This document shows positions 41,529 through 49,485 of a DNA stretch of 64,000 nt, piece by piece; the stretch's first letter is position 1; the number at the start of each line of letters is the position of its first letter. The notes under the pieces are model-generated. The model made no database searches and was not told the DNA's origin. It saw nothing but the letters and a program-made list of their open reading frames with translations. Made by a program: the position numbers and the translations under genes. This DNA is from Peribacillus asahii (GTDB lineage Bacteria; Bacillota; Bacilli; Bacillales; DSM-1321), in NCBI RefSeq assembly GCF_004006295.1, contig NZ_CP026095.1:3396001-3460000 (forward strand), read 5' to 3'.

Positions 41529-42156
41529 CTTGGCACTCCTTGTCTTGTTTTAATGTTTTGGTTGAGGCATCTTTTCAGTAACTCTCAACTACAGCCTGTC
41601 CGCACCGAAGAGAAAAAACATCCTTAAAAGAAATTTACTCTGTCAAACTAAATGCTATCCTCATAATAATTTTTTTCATGAAACGTCCGCTAATAATATA
41701 GACGCTTACTTCAAAAAAATTCTGAAGAATTCACATATTTTAATGGCTAGAGCGGATTACTATTAGTTCTTTAAAATTACAAGAATTAATACCTTACCTG
41801 TAGTATAACAGAGATTTCATTACTGTGGAATATTATTTTCAAATCAGTAAAAAAAATTATTATCTAGCCCTTAACATCATACGATACAATCTACTGAAAA
41901 TTCAATAATTAGTTTATCAAAAATACATAATTAACTTAAAAACCAGCAACATGAAACCAAAATCAACCATGTAATAATTAAACTCAACTTACAAATTATT
42001 GAATCAACAACCTCAAAAAACACCTCTAATATAACATTTGTGAGAATATTCAACTAAAAACTTCAATAAAAAGTAACCGCTTACATCATTTTCATTAAAA
42101 TTCAAATAACTTTTTATCCTCCCTCTCTCTCATCCTTTATATTTCCTAATAAATTT
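41529..42156. other. AT-rich gap between spoIIIAH and accB, no gene seen
   Basis: About 630 very AT-rich bases without a supportable reading frame on either strand. A TATACT (-10-like) with weak TTCCAC 17 bases upstream lies on the minus strand at about 41807-41835 and may start the accB transcript, giving a leader near 270 bases. Long accB leaders fit the known autoregulation in Bacillus, but no defined RNA structure was recognised. Confidence 0.5.
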
Positions 42157-42193
42157 CAAAAAAGTCCCTTTCTTTTATTACGAAAGGGACTAA
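42157..42193 (-). terminator. Terminator of the spoIIIA operon
   Basis: AGTCCCTTTC / GAAAGGGACT with a short loop and TTTTTT on the minus strand, about 60 bases past the spoIIIAH stop. Confidence 0.93.
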
Positions 42194-42250
42194 AGCTTTA
42201 CTCTTTTAATCTATAAAACTGTTGTGTATCAGATCATCCTATTTCTTTCC

Positions 42251-42901
42251 TTATTTCCCTACCTGGAATTCTACAGAAATATCGTTAGCCTCTTCTATTT
42301 CTCCTCGAACAAGGCGCATAATTTTATTTGCATCAGCTGCCGATTGCTCTTCAGCTTTTACCGTCACCTTCACATCGTCCCCATCTACACGTACAAGAGC
42401 CGCATCAAAATCTAGTGAAACAATCATTCCTTCTAAAATATTTTCCTTTACCTTAATCTCACTTAATTGTTCGACTGCTTCATAAGCAGCGTTTCTTTCC
42501 TCGGTACTTAGCTCTGTATTCCCCATTTTTTCTGTTAATTCTTGGCTTAATTTAGATCGTTCATCATCAATTTGCATACGTAAAGCGTCAAATGTATCGT
42601 CTCCAGAAGTAATCGCTACGGATGCTTCAGAATCTTTTTCCGCTTTCTCATCTGATTTTGTGTCTGACTTTGTATCTGATTGTTCTTCTTTCTTTGTGTC
42701 ATTTGCATCAGGCTTCGCTACTGATTCTGATTCTGATTCCATTTCGTCTCCAACCATAGCATTTTCATTTTGCTCATTCTTTTGCTGTTCGGTTGTCGCT
42801 GCATTTTCTACACTTTCAGGAGATGTTAAATAATAGACAGATAATACGACGACAAGACTTAACATCGTTAATAACCATACTGTTTGTTTTTTCAATAACA
42901 T
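42251..42901 (-). CDS. spoIIIAH: Stage III sporulation protein AH
   Basis: 216-residue mother-cell protein of the feeding-tube channel that pairs with forespore SpoIIQ across the engulfment membranes. N-terminal membrane anchor (VWLLTMLSLVVVLSVYYL), an acidic low-complexity region (about 40-95, repeated DTKSD), and a C-terminal ring-building YscJ/FliF-like domain (MQIDDERSKLSQELTEKMG...). Last gene of spoIIIAA-AH. Confidence 0.95.
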   Translation of the reverse strand: MLLKKQTVWLLTMLSLVVVLSVYYLTSPESVENAATTEQQKNEQNENAMVGDEMESESESVAKPDANDTKKEEQSDTKSDTKSDEKAEKDSEASVAITSGDDTFDALRMQIDDERSKLSQELTEKMGNTELSTEERNAAYEAVEQLSEIKVKENILEGMIVSLDFDAALVRVDGDDVKVTVKAEEQSAADANKIMRLVRGEIEEANDISVEFQVGK

Positions 42902-42915
42902 AATTGTACACCCTC

Positions 42916-43575
42916 CTATTTTTTAGGCATTACAGATACGCGGTGGCTTGGTACATCTAAAGCACGAGTTACCGCCTCTACAATCCATTTTTTAATTTGG
43001 ATATTTTCAGCACCTTTGGCAACAACTAATACACCGCTAACACTAGGCTTTTTCGTTTGTGCAACAATTGGACCCTCTTTATCACCATTTTTTATAATAA
43101 CGAGCTGTTCATCAATCGAAGTATCTTCTACCGTTCGCTTCCCGCCTTCTTGATCAGCTTCTTCTGTCACCTGTTTTTGGGTTACTTTATTTCTTTCAAA
43201 TTCTTTTTTCTCTGTTGCATCCACATAGATGACAACTTTCACATCACTGACACCCGCAATCATCTCCAGCGCTTCTTTCATCTCATTTTGTAAATATACC
43301 TCATACTCTCGTGTTGTTTTAAATTCTGATTCGTTTTTCTGACCAAATACTTCTTCGGTGTCTTTTGTTGCTTCCTTATTGTTAAATACGGATTGAAGGT
43401 TCTCATTTTGTTCCGGTTGATTAGCCGTAAATAAATTACCGACCATCATAATCCCCATTCCAAGTAGAACGATGATAAAGACATATACATAGAGTGATGG
43501 CTTTTTATCCTTTTGATTTTTATGTTTGTTCAAAAATTGAGTGAGCCAGGATAATGGACCTTTTTCATTTTTCAA
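42916..43575 (-). CDS. spoIIIAG: Stage III sporulation protein AG
   Basis: 219-residue membrane protein forming a large ring of the SpoIIIA-SpoIIQ channel. One membrane segment near residues 22-42 (LYVYVFIIVLLGMGIMM), then the ring-building domain with LQNEMKEALEMIAGVSDVKVVIYVDATEK. I place the start at TTG 43573-43575 because GGAGGG, contained in the last codons of spoIIIAF, is nine bases upstream; an upstream TTG at 43602 lacks a site. Confidence 0.93.
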   Translation of the reverse strand: MKNEKGPLSWLTQFLNKHKNQKDKKPSLYVYVFIIVLLGMGIMMVGNLFTANQPEQNENLQSVFNNKEATKDTEEVFGQKNESEFKTTREYEVYLQNEMKEALEMIAGVSDVKVVIYVDATEKKEFERNKVTQKQVTEEADQEGGKRTVEDTSIDEQLVIIKNGDKEGPIVAQTKKPSVSGVLVVAKGAENIQIKKWIVEAVTRALDVPSHRVSVMPKK

Positions 43576-43579
43576 TGGT

Positions 43580-44185
43580 TTAGTCCCTCCTTTCCCCGGC
43601 AATTTGAATCATTTCTTCATCAATGGACCAAGTATTTGCTAGGAATTGTTTCACATCTGCATAGCGTGCATCATCTGTCACAACAGCACGCTTTGTATCA
43701 ATCTCTACCTTCGCAATGGCTTCAATGGTTTCATCCTCTTTTACTTCTGATAGGCTAATCGTAATATGCTGTAAATTCTCTGGTTCCGGTTTCTCTTCAT
43801 CCTTAACAGTTACCTGAATATCCTGAATCTCCATTTGATACTTCTCCATCAGCTCCTCTTCTGCCTCTGCTTGTAATTGGACAGCCATTTGTTCTAAAAT
43901 ATATGCACTTTGGGCAGCTTGTATTTCTTTTTTCTTCGATTCTGTTAAATTTCCAAGTGACTGAGCCTCTCCCTGTTCAAATTGAATCGTCGCAGAGGCT
44001 AGAACATCGTCAAAATTTGTATGAAGTAAACGTAAAATTGGGGTAATAATAACCGCTATAAGCAGCAGCCCAATCACCATTTTTGAATACTTTTGCAGAG
44101 CTGAGTTCGGAAGAAGCATATCGATTACGGTCGCTAATAGAATAAAGATAATAATATTCGAAATCCAACTAGCTAAAAAATCCAC
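43580..44185 (-). CDS. spoIIIAF: Stage III sporulation protein AF
   Basis: 201-residue protein with two N-terminal membrane helices (IIIFILLATVIDMLLP; MVIGLLLIAVIITPIL) and a soluble ring-building-like domain. GTG start with GGAGGAG upstream. Its last codons contain the ribosome binding site of spoIIIAG. Confidence 0.93.
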   Translation of the reverse strand: MDFLASWISNIIIFILLATVIDMLLPNSALQKYSKMVIGLLLIAVIITPILRLLHTNFDDVLASATIQFEQGEAQSLGNLTESKKKEIQAAQSAYILEQMAVQLQAEAEEELMEKYQMEIQDIQVTVKDEEKPEPENLQHITISLSEVKEDETIEAIAKVEIDTKRAVVTDDARYADVKQFLANTWSIDEEMIQIAGERRD

Positions 44186-44200
44186 GATATCTCCTCCTCT

Positions 44201-45400
44201 CTAACGAACCATGAGCGTAATATTCCCCGCAGCAATAATAACGGTAATACTTAAAAAAAACATAAGTGAAACAATCGCAAGCGCCGCAAAAATAAAGATG
44301 ATACTTTTGCTAATAATACCGAGACAAGCAATAACCGGGCCTCCACCGAGCGGCTGCAGTAAACTCGCTGCTAACTTATAAATAAATGAAATCATTAAAA
44401 TTTTAAGTGCAGGAAATGTGATAATCGCTAATAAAATAACAACTCCAGCCATTCCCACTGTATTTTTTAATAAGACCGATGCATTAATGACCGTATCTGT
44501 AGCATCGGTGAACATTCGGCCAACTACCGGAATAAAATTTCCTGTTATAAACTTAGCTGTCCGAATCGTCACGCCATCAGCTACAGCCGAAGAAGTTCCT
44601 TGTACGGAAATGACCCCCAGAAAAACCGTCATAAATGCACCGAGAATACCGATGGCAAAGTTTCGCAATAACTGGGCAAGCTGCGTCGCTTTATAATGAT
44701 CGGTAAGTGTACTAACAATGCTTAAAATCGCCGAAAAAAATAAGAGCGGCAGCACGACATATTGAACTAAAATGCCGCTTGTATTCATCAAAAACATCAA
44801 AAGCGGGTGAAAAAAAGCGGCTGAAATCAACCCTCCCGAAGTAGCAATTAACGCAAGTAACAAAGGAATAAGCGCCATTAAAAAGGAAGTCATCATGTCA
44901 ATGGTCTCTTTCGTATATTCCATTGCTACATGAAAGCTATTTAACGCTAATATAATGAGCACCATATACACAATGGCATACGCGACTTTACTAATGGAGC
45001 TTTGTTCAAAAGCATTTTGTAAAGATTGCAAAAACATACTAAAGATTGTCAGCAAAAGAAGCGAACCAAGCAGCTTTCCATTTACAAGCAGCTCATGAAA
45101 GACAAACTTAGCGATGCCTTTAAACCACTCGCTAAAGGAAAATTGCTTCTCTCCACTTACAAAATCCATAAAGCTGCCTTTTTGACTTTCTGGCAAAAAA
45201 CCACCATACTCTGTAATTACGCTATCCCAAAAGGTTTTTAACTCTTCAAAGTCAATTCTCTCAAGTTGATCTTGTACTAAATCCGACTGCATAATTGGCT
45301 CTTGTTTCAATTCATCTTCTTCAGCAGCCTGTCCAACGGTCGTTTGAAAAAAAAGGAACAGCGTGTATACGACGATAAAAAAAAGATGCCGCTGCTTCAT
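44201..45400 (-). CDS. spoIIIAE: Stage III sporulation protein AE
   Basis: 399-residue polytopic membrane protein with a cleavable-type signal (LFFIVVYTLFLFFQTTVGQAA) and about seven further helices (e.g. LLALIATSGGLISAAFF, VVGRMFTDATDTVINAS loop). Putative transport-like core of the SpoIIIA complex. Stop is 15 bases before spoIIIAF. Confidence 0.95.
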   Translation of the reverse strand: MKQRHLFFIVVYTLFLFFQTTVGQAAEEDELKQEPIMQSDLVQDQLERIDFEELKTFWDSVITEYGGFLPESQKGSFMDFVSGEKQFSFSEWFKGIAKFVFHELLVNGKLLGSLLLLTIFSMFLQSLQNAFEQSSISKVAYAIVYMVLIILALNSFHVAMEYTKETIDMMTSFLMALIPLLLALIATSGGLISAAFFHPLLMFLMNTSGILVQYVVLPLLFFSAILSIVSTLTDHYKATQLAQLLRNFAIGILGAFMTVFLGVISVQGTSSAVADGVTIRTAKFITGNFIPVVGRMFTDATDTVINASVLLKNTVGMAGVVILLAIITFPALKILMISFIYKLAASLLQPLGGGPVIACLGIISKSIIFIFAALAIVSLMFFLSITVIIAAGNITLMVR

Positions 45401-45433
45401 AACTTCACCTCATCGACTAGTAGAAATTGTTCA

Positions 45434-45823
45434 TTAACTTGGGAGCATCTGTAAGATGGTTTCGATAATGACCGTTAAAATCGGAATGGCCATCGCTAAA
45501 ATTAAAATTTTCCCACTTAACTCAATTTTAGAAGCCAATGAGCCAAGGCCGGCATCTTTCGTAATCTGAGAGGCAAATTCAGCAATATAGGCAATGCCGA
45601 TAATTTTAAGAATCGTTTCTAAGTAAACCGTATTTACATTTGCATTAATGGCCAGCTTTTCAAGCATCATAATAATTTCATAAATTTTGTCTGCTAAAAA
45701 CAAGAAAATAGAACAGCCTACAAAAACAACTAATAAAAAAGCAAAATTCGGCTTTTGTTCTTTTACAACTAAAGCAAGAAAAGCAGCCACGAGAGCAATC
45801 CCAACAATCTTTATGATCTCAAT
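45434..45823 (-). CDS. spoIIIAD: Stage III sporulation protein AD, rare ATT start
   Basis: 129-residue membrane protein with four helices, homologous to SpoIIIAC. Conserved N-terminal EIIKIVGIALVAAFLALVVKEQ corresponds to the start of other SpoIIIAD proteins, which begin with ATG at this point. Here the codon is ATT (45821-45823), 7 bases after a strong AAAGGAGGGG. The next conventional start, GTG 45788-45790, would remove most of the first helix and has no ribosome binding site. An out-of-frame ATG CGT CAT TGA overlaps the spacer. Coding sequence is otherwise intact. Confidence 0.9.
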   Translation of the reverse strand: MEIIKIVGIALVAAFLALVVKEQKPNFAFLLVVFVGCSIFLFLADKIYEIIMMLEKLAINANVNTVYLETILKIIGIAYIAEFASQITKDAGLGSLASKIELSGKILILAMAIPILTVIIETILQMLPS

Positions 45824-45838
45824 GACGCATCCCCTCCT

Positions 45839-46042
45839 TTACTGGAACAAAAAGACCGATTTAATTTTTTGAAATAAATCTTCTACAATAGAAGCAACCA
45901 TAAACAAAATATAAATAAAGCCGAATAAAGTAACCCACTGGGCATATTCTTTTTTTCCAACTTGATCAAGAATCGTATGCAAAAAGGCGACAACTAAGCC
46001 CACTCCTGCGATTTTAAAAATGATGTCTACTTCAATGCCCAT
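45839..46042 (-). CDS. spoIIIAC: Stage III sporulation protein AC
   Basis: 67-residue protein with two membrane helices (IFKIAGVGLVVAFLHTIL; WVTLFGFIYILFMVASI). Length matches B. subtilis SpoIIIAC (68). Its stop codon region overlaps the ribosome binding site for spoIIIAD. Confidence 0.94.
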   Translation of the reverse strand: MGIEVDIIFKIAGVGLVVAFLHTILDQVGKKEYAQWVTLFGFIYILFMVASIVEDLFQKIKSVFLFQ

Positions 46043-46063
46043 CTTCCATTCCTCCCACTTCTG

Positions 46064-46579
46064 CTACATCAGCAAAATGATTAATAATAACCCTGATAAA
46101 AAACCAAGACTTTTCATCATTTTTTCGTACTTTCCTTGCAGGTCAATGGCTTCGCTCTCTTCACGGTCTAAATGAGCCATTGTCAGCATAATTTGCTTTT
46201 GCTGGTGGTACTTATCGCTTTTGCCTAACATTTCTCCAAATTGCGTAAGAATTTCATACTCTCCTTGCTTTAAAGAAAGAGCGCTCCACACTTCTGTTAA
46301 ACTTTCATCCCATGCTTCTTTAACCGTTGTTTCCCCTTGATCAAGCCGTGTAGCAAACGCAGCAAATAAATGATTCAGCGGCTTCGGCAGCTGTTTTTGT
46401 AATTTTTGCGCTGCTTCTTTCAATGGGGTATGCCCGTACATAATTTCCGCTTCGAGTGATTGCAAAGCGACTTTTAGTTGCCGTAATTGCCGAGGTCTTG
46501 TACTTAATTTTCGGGCAGCCTCAAAACCAGCCCAAGTGGTAGCCATGATAATAATCGCTGCGCCTAACAATTTAAACAT
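46064..46579 (-). CDS. spoIIIAB: Stage III sporulation protein AB
   Basis: 171-residue protein with N- and C-terminal membrane helices flanking a helical soluble domain related to type II secretion F proteins (RPRQLRQLKVALQSLEAEI). Start at ATG 46577-46579 (MFKLLGA) overlaps the spoIIIAA stop (CATGTTTAA), indicating translational coupling. Confidence 0.93.
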   Translation of the reverse strand: MFKLLGAAIIIMATTWAGFEAARKLSTRPRQLRQLKVALQSLEAEIMYGHTPLKEAAQKLQKQLPKPLNHLFAAFATRLDQGETTVKEAWDESLTEVWSALSLKQGEYEILTQFGEMLGKSDKYHQQKQIMLTMAHLDREESEAIDLQGKYEKMMKSLGFLSGLLLIILLM

Positions 46580-47504
46580 GAAGTCCAGCACCTGCCTTCA
46601 CGTACAACTGTTGTCCTTTTTCATTCAAAATATGATAGCTCCGATTTCCTTTATCATCTCGTCTAATTTCAATAAAGCGTTCAAAAATATTTTGAGCTAA
46701 CAGATTCGCAATAAAGGGACGTTTTTGAACTTCTTGAAATGTATGACCATGCGTTGTAATAATGAGTTTAATTCCCGCATTTACTGCATCTAAAACAGCC
46801 GACGCATCTTCCTGTCTACCAATCTCGTCCACAACTAATATATCCGGTGACATCGACCGGATCATCATCATCATTCCTTCTGCTTTCGGACATCCGTCTA
46901 ACACATCGACGCGAATCCCAAACTCTAACTGCGGTACACCATGAACGCAGCCGGCAATTTCAGAACGCTCATCAACAATTCCTACCTTTTTAGCAGGGAT
47001 ATTGAGCGGCTCATGTCCTGTAGACATAATTCTTGCAATATCACGAAGAACGGTCGTTTTTCCAGTTTGCGGTGCACCGATAATCAATGTATGATGCCAT
47101 TGATCGTTATATATAGAAGGAATAAGCGATTCGGCAACACCGATCTTTTGTCGAGCAATACGAATATTAAATGAAGAAATATCACGAATTGCTTTTACTG
47201 TACCGTTTTCTAAAATAACCTTGCCCGCAAGACCAACACGATGTCCACCAGCAATTGTTATATAGCCGCGCTTCAATTCTTCTTCTAATGTATATAACGA
47301 AAACTGACTCAAATGACTTAATAATTGTTCCGCATCTCGTGCACTTACTTCATAAGGAATAAAGTATGGCTGCCCCGCCACAGTTACTTCAATTGGTTTT
47401 CCAACACGAATGCGTACCTCTTCACTGCGCGACAAAATATCCGGTGGTACTCTAAGAAGCGGATCTTGAATTTTTTTTGGCAAAAGAGCAAGTACTGATT
47501 CCAT
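46572..47504 (-). CDS. spoIIIAA: Stage III sporulation protein AA (ATPase)
   Basis: 310-residue secretion-type ATPase energising the SpoIIIA-SpoIIQ channel, expressed in the mother cell. Walker A IGAPQTGKTT near residue 145, Walker B DILVVDEIGRQEDA near residue 220, N-terminal regulatory domain. First gene of the operon; AGGAGG precedes the ATG and a sigma-E-like promoter lies upstream. Confidence 0.96.
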   Translation of the reverse strand: MESVLALLPKKIQDPLLRVPPDILSRSEEVRIRVGKPIEVTVAGQPYFIPYEVSARDAEQLLSHLSQFSLYTLEEELKRGYITIAGGHRVGLAGKVILENGTVKAIRDISSFNIRIARQKIGVAESLIPSIYNDQWHHTLIIGAPQTGKTTVLRDIARIMSTGHEPLNIPAKKVGIVDERSEIAGCVHGVPQLEFGIRVDVLDGCPKAEGMMMMIRSMSPDILVVDEIGRQEDASAVLDAVNAGIKLIITTHGHTFQEVQKRPFIANLLAQNIFERFIEIRRDDKGNRSYHILNEKGQQLYVKAGAGLHV

Positions 47505-47537
47505 CTAACGTTCCTCCTGTATCCACCATTTCCCTAA

Positions 47538-47567
47538 TATGTATGCAAATCGCTTAGCATTCATGAC
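47538..47567 (-). promoter_or_regulatory. Candidate sigma-E promoter of the spoIIIA operon
   Basis: The minus strand has GTCATGAA, 14 bases, CATACATA, close to the sigma-E consensus (G-T/G-A/C-ATATT, N14, CATACA-A/C-T), about 35 bases before spoIIIAA. spoIIIA is sigma-E controlled in B. subtilis. The -10 match is strong, the -35 moderate. Confidence 0.6.
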
Positions 47568-47680
47568 AAGCTTTCGAAAAGTATGCTAGGCTAAGAGAGG
47601 AAAATAAACCATGAGATGACAACACATCTAAACAGCAATGTAAAGAATAGAGAAAATCTTTTAAACTAAGAGGGGATTTT

Positions 47681-48268
47681 ATGGGAATCAGATATATAGA
47701 AGATATTAATGAAGAAATGAATATTAATATTGTTGTGCATATGGATTTACAATCCAAAAGTGCGTGTATAGTTGATGCACACATTACTCCTGCTTTTTGT
47801 CTAAACTGTAACCAGCAGGTGAGCGGGCTTTTCCATTACAATGGCTCACGATATGGACAAGTAGGAGAAATTGAATGCAATCATTGCCACTCAACTCTCT
47901 TCTGTACAGATGATGATTATTACCAATACAGAATCTTTATGAGCCCCCAAAATTATTTCAACAGATTTATATATGATGAAAACACGTTCAAAAACAAACT
48001 AAGTGAAATTGATTTTGGAAATGTTTACCTATTGAATATCGAAACACTAAACAAGGTTCAAAAGAAAATTGGCACCAATATGCTTGGCAAGAATATTCTA
48101 GATACAATCCACGAAATCGAATTGAATGATTTAGTCAGTTTAATCAGCAAGAAATTAAAAATAACGGACATACCGACTAATCCAATTATCATTGATGATA
48201 GGTTTACTCATCTGCCCATCAAAGTAAACAAGTGGCTGAACCTTCTGCGGTTATTAAAAATAATCTAA
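47681..48268 (+). CDS. Orphan protein with a four-cysteine zinc-ribbon motif
   Basis: 195-residue protein not recognised. The N-terminal third contains two knuckles, CLNC (residues 40-43) and CNHC (66-69), spaced like a zinc ribbon; the rest is hydrophilic and mixed alpha/beta, ending RLLRLLKII-like. No signal peptide or membrane helix. AGGGG lies 5 bases before ATG. It is the only plus-strand gene in this accessory region, convergent with the immunity-gene array, and ends at a shared terminator. AT-rich codon use suggests it was acquired with the neighbouring module. A role as antitoxin or regulator is speculation. Confidence 0.75.
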   Translation: MGIRYIEDINEEMNINIVVHMDLQSKSACIVDAHITPAFCLNCNQQVSGLFHYNGSRYGQVGEIECNHCHSTLFCTDDDYYQYRIFMSPQNYFNRFIYDENTFKNKLSEIDFGNVYLLNIETLNKVQKKIGTNMLGKNILDTIHEIELNDLVSLISKKLKITDIPTNPIIIDDRFTHLPIKVNKWLNLLRLLKII

Positions 48269-48288
48269 TTGACCGCTAAATAATAAAG

Positions 48289-48330
48289 AAGAACCTTATG
48301 AGAATAAATTCACTATTCCCAAAGGTTCTT
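48289..48330. terminator. Bidirectional terminator, copy 1 of a duplicated hairpin
   Basis: AAGAACCTT / AAGGTTCTT arms with an inner pairing (GGGAATA / TATTCTC) lie between two convergent genes. The same hairpin recurs at 50916-50957 behind the intact imm3 gene. Confidence 0.88.
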
Positions 48331-48335
48331 CATTT

Positions 48336-48428
48336 TTAATCTCTATTGTCTGTATTAGGCTCATAATCTACTTCAACATGATTGAGCCCCTCTAATACTT
48401 CTTTAATTCTTTTAGATAAGTTCTCTAT
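48336..48428 (-). pseudogene. Duplicated 3' fragment of the imm3 immunity gene
   Basis: Bases 48336-48428 are nearly identical to the last about 30 codons and stop of the imm3 gene at 50963-51055, encoding the tail LNHVEVDYEPNTDNRD. The match continues through the terminator (48289-48330 vs 50916-50957), about 150 bases in all. There is no upstream imm3 sequence; the fragment is joined out of frame to the end of the 48412-48846 gene, which takes its stop codon from it. This is a recombination scar. Confidence 0.88.
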
Positions 48429-48846
48429 TTTGAAGATATAGTATACTAATTCCTGCGTCACTGGATCTTTGATCATACCACTGCTTGATTTTCCCCCACT
48501 CAAACACATTTTCCGATAAGATTCCCTCAGGATAGCCTATTTGTTCTGTTAGCCATTCTCCATGTTGAGATAGTTTTTCTTCGTAGTCCCATTCGTTAAT
48601 GGATGGATCACTAACCTTTAATCGTATTCCTTGTATATTATTATTTTCAAATGAAATTCTAACAGCAAACTTTTTACTCCCCAATTGTATAGGTTTTAAA
48701 GATCCCACTGTCGCTTTACCATTTTGTCTTTTCCTCGCCTCAAGACTAGTATTTATGGTTAGAAATTTTTCAAAAACAGTCAATTTGGTATCTTTACTAA
48801 CTTCAATACCTTCTACTATCAATTTTCCTTCTCTTAAATTACTCAT
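48412..48846 (-). CDS. Putative orphan immunity protein of unrecognised family
   Basis: 144-residue soluble protein with acidic, Trp-containing surface motifs (INEWDYEEKLSQHGEWL, FEWGKIKQWYDQ) and no membrane segment. I start it at ATG 48844-48846 (MSNLREG), with GGGG 8 bases upstream; the frame is open 14 codons further but that part is read from an IS-type hairpin. The last five codons and stop come from the imm3 tail copy, so its natural C-terminus may be altered. It directly follows the relic of an LXG toxin, hence the immunity call, which is positional inference. Confidence 0.6.
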   Translation of the reverse strand: MSNLREGKLIVEGIEVSKDTKLTVFEKFLTINTSLEARKRQNGKATVGSLKPIQLGSKKFAVRISFENNNIQGIRLKVSDPSINEWDYEEKLSQHGEWLTEQIGYPEGILSENVFEWGKIKQWYDQRSSDAGISILYLQNRELI

Positions 48847-48865
48847 TAGCGAATCCCCATTTCTA

Positions 48866-48919
48866 TTGAACTCCCCCCACCTCCTCATTGGGCTATGTTC
48901 CCATTCCTTGAGGTGGGAG
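48866..48919 (-). mobile_element. IS200/IS605-like right-end hairpin remnant
   Basis: Minus strand shows nested pairings: outer CTCCCACCTC with GAGGTGGG...GAG, inner ATGGG / CCCAT-like (TGGG-AACATAG-CCCA), then AGTTCAA. This resembles the right end of IS1341-type IS200/IS605 elements, which is also the 3' part of TnpB guide RNA. No transposase or tnpB sequence is next to it, so it is either a scar or a non-autonomous derivative. Identification is from memory of such ends. Confidence 0.55.
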
Positions 48920-49145
48920 TCTTCTGTCGAGAAATGATAAATCAGCAGTTTCTATCGCCTTATTAATTTCATCTTTGGTTAATTTAGAATTATCTAATTT
49001 AATAACATGAGGGTCTTCTGAAATCTCTCCAAAAGTCTTACAAATAGTTTCATGCATGTATTTTTCCTTTTTTGTAGAATAGATAAGGATTTTGATATTT
49101 TATAAGCATCAAAGGTATGATTTGCGGCGTGATGCCTTTGGCTGA
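48893..49145 (-). pseudogene. Relic of an LXG toxin gene
   Basis: Reading the minus strand, 49069-49145 matches the intact LXG toxin near 52255-52330 (ANHTFDAYKISKSLSILQK vs ANHALDAYKTSKSLSILQK) with a frameshift just before it. A second shift at a run of six A leads to an open frame to TAG 48893-48895 of about 57 codons (KKEKYMHETICKTFGE... KLTKDEINKAIETADLSFLD), likely the 3' end of a toxin domain, whose last ten codons overlap the IS-like hairpin. The LXG domain and most of the toxin are gone. The family of the lost toxin is not recognised. Confidence 0.75.
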
Positions 49146-49485
49146 GGAACCTTTTTACATTACCTATTGTTTATTGCCACGAGCTTGTACAGTCTCTTTT
49201 GTTTGTTAACTATACCATGATGATACTACCTTCACGGGGTATGAATTTCATGTACGCATTATTCATGTTGGCCAAAGTATAAATTTCCCGAAAAAAAACA
49301 CCTGATGCTCTAAAAAGCAACCAGATGTTTTATAGCTAGTATATAAATTAATTCATTACTGGTCCTATCTTTAAACCAACGAGCATGTTAATTTCCTTAG
49401 CAGAACACGGTTATATAACTCCATGATAGCACAACCCTCATGAGTTCTGAATTCAAATCCGAGCATACCTTTAACTGTAAACAGT
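49146..49485. other. Non-coding remnant sequence with a degenerate repeat
   Basis: No gene is open here. Two degenerate copies of a CCATGATGATACTA... motif (from about 49213 and 49419) recur a third time at about 50202; in translation they give related short peptides (for instance RTHEGCAIMELYN and IAHNDSIIMECYDN), suggesting fragments of one lost gene. A hairpin-forming AACATCTGGTTGCTTTTT-type sequence at about 49298-49332 (CACCTGATGCT / AGCAACCAGATG) may be an old terminator. Confidence 0.4.

Noticed and set aside
47554..47784. 76-codon minus-strand frame over the start of the orphan gene
   Set aside because: Antisense to the better supported 195-residue gene, and it overlaps the spoIIIA promoter.
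48847..48888. 14-codon N-terminal extension of the candidate immunity gene (MRRWGEF...)
   Set aside because: It is translated from the IS200/IS605-like hairpin and has no ribosome binding site; the ATG at 48844-48846 is preferred.
48599..48937. 112-codon plus-strand frame opposite the candidate immunity gene
   Set aside because: No ribosome binding site, and it crosses the IS-like hairpin; the minus-strand frame fits the array orientation.
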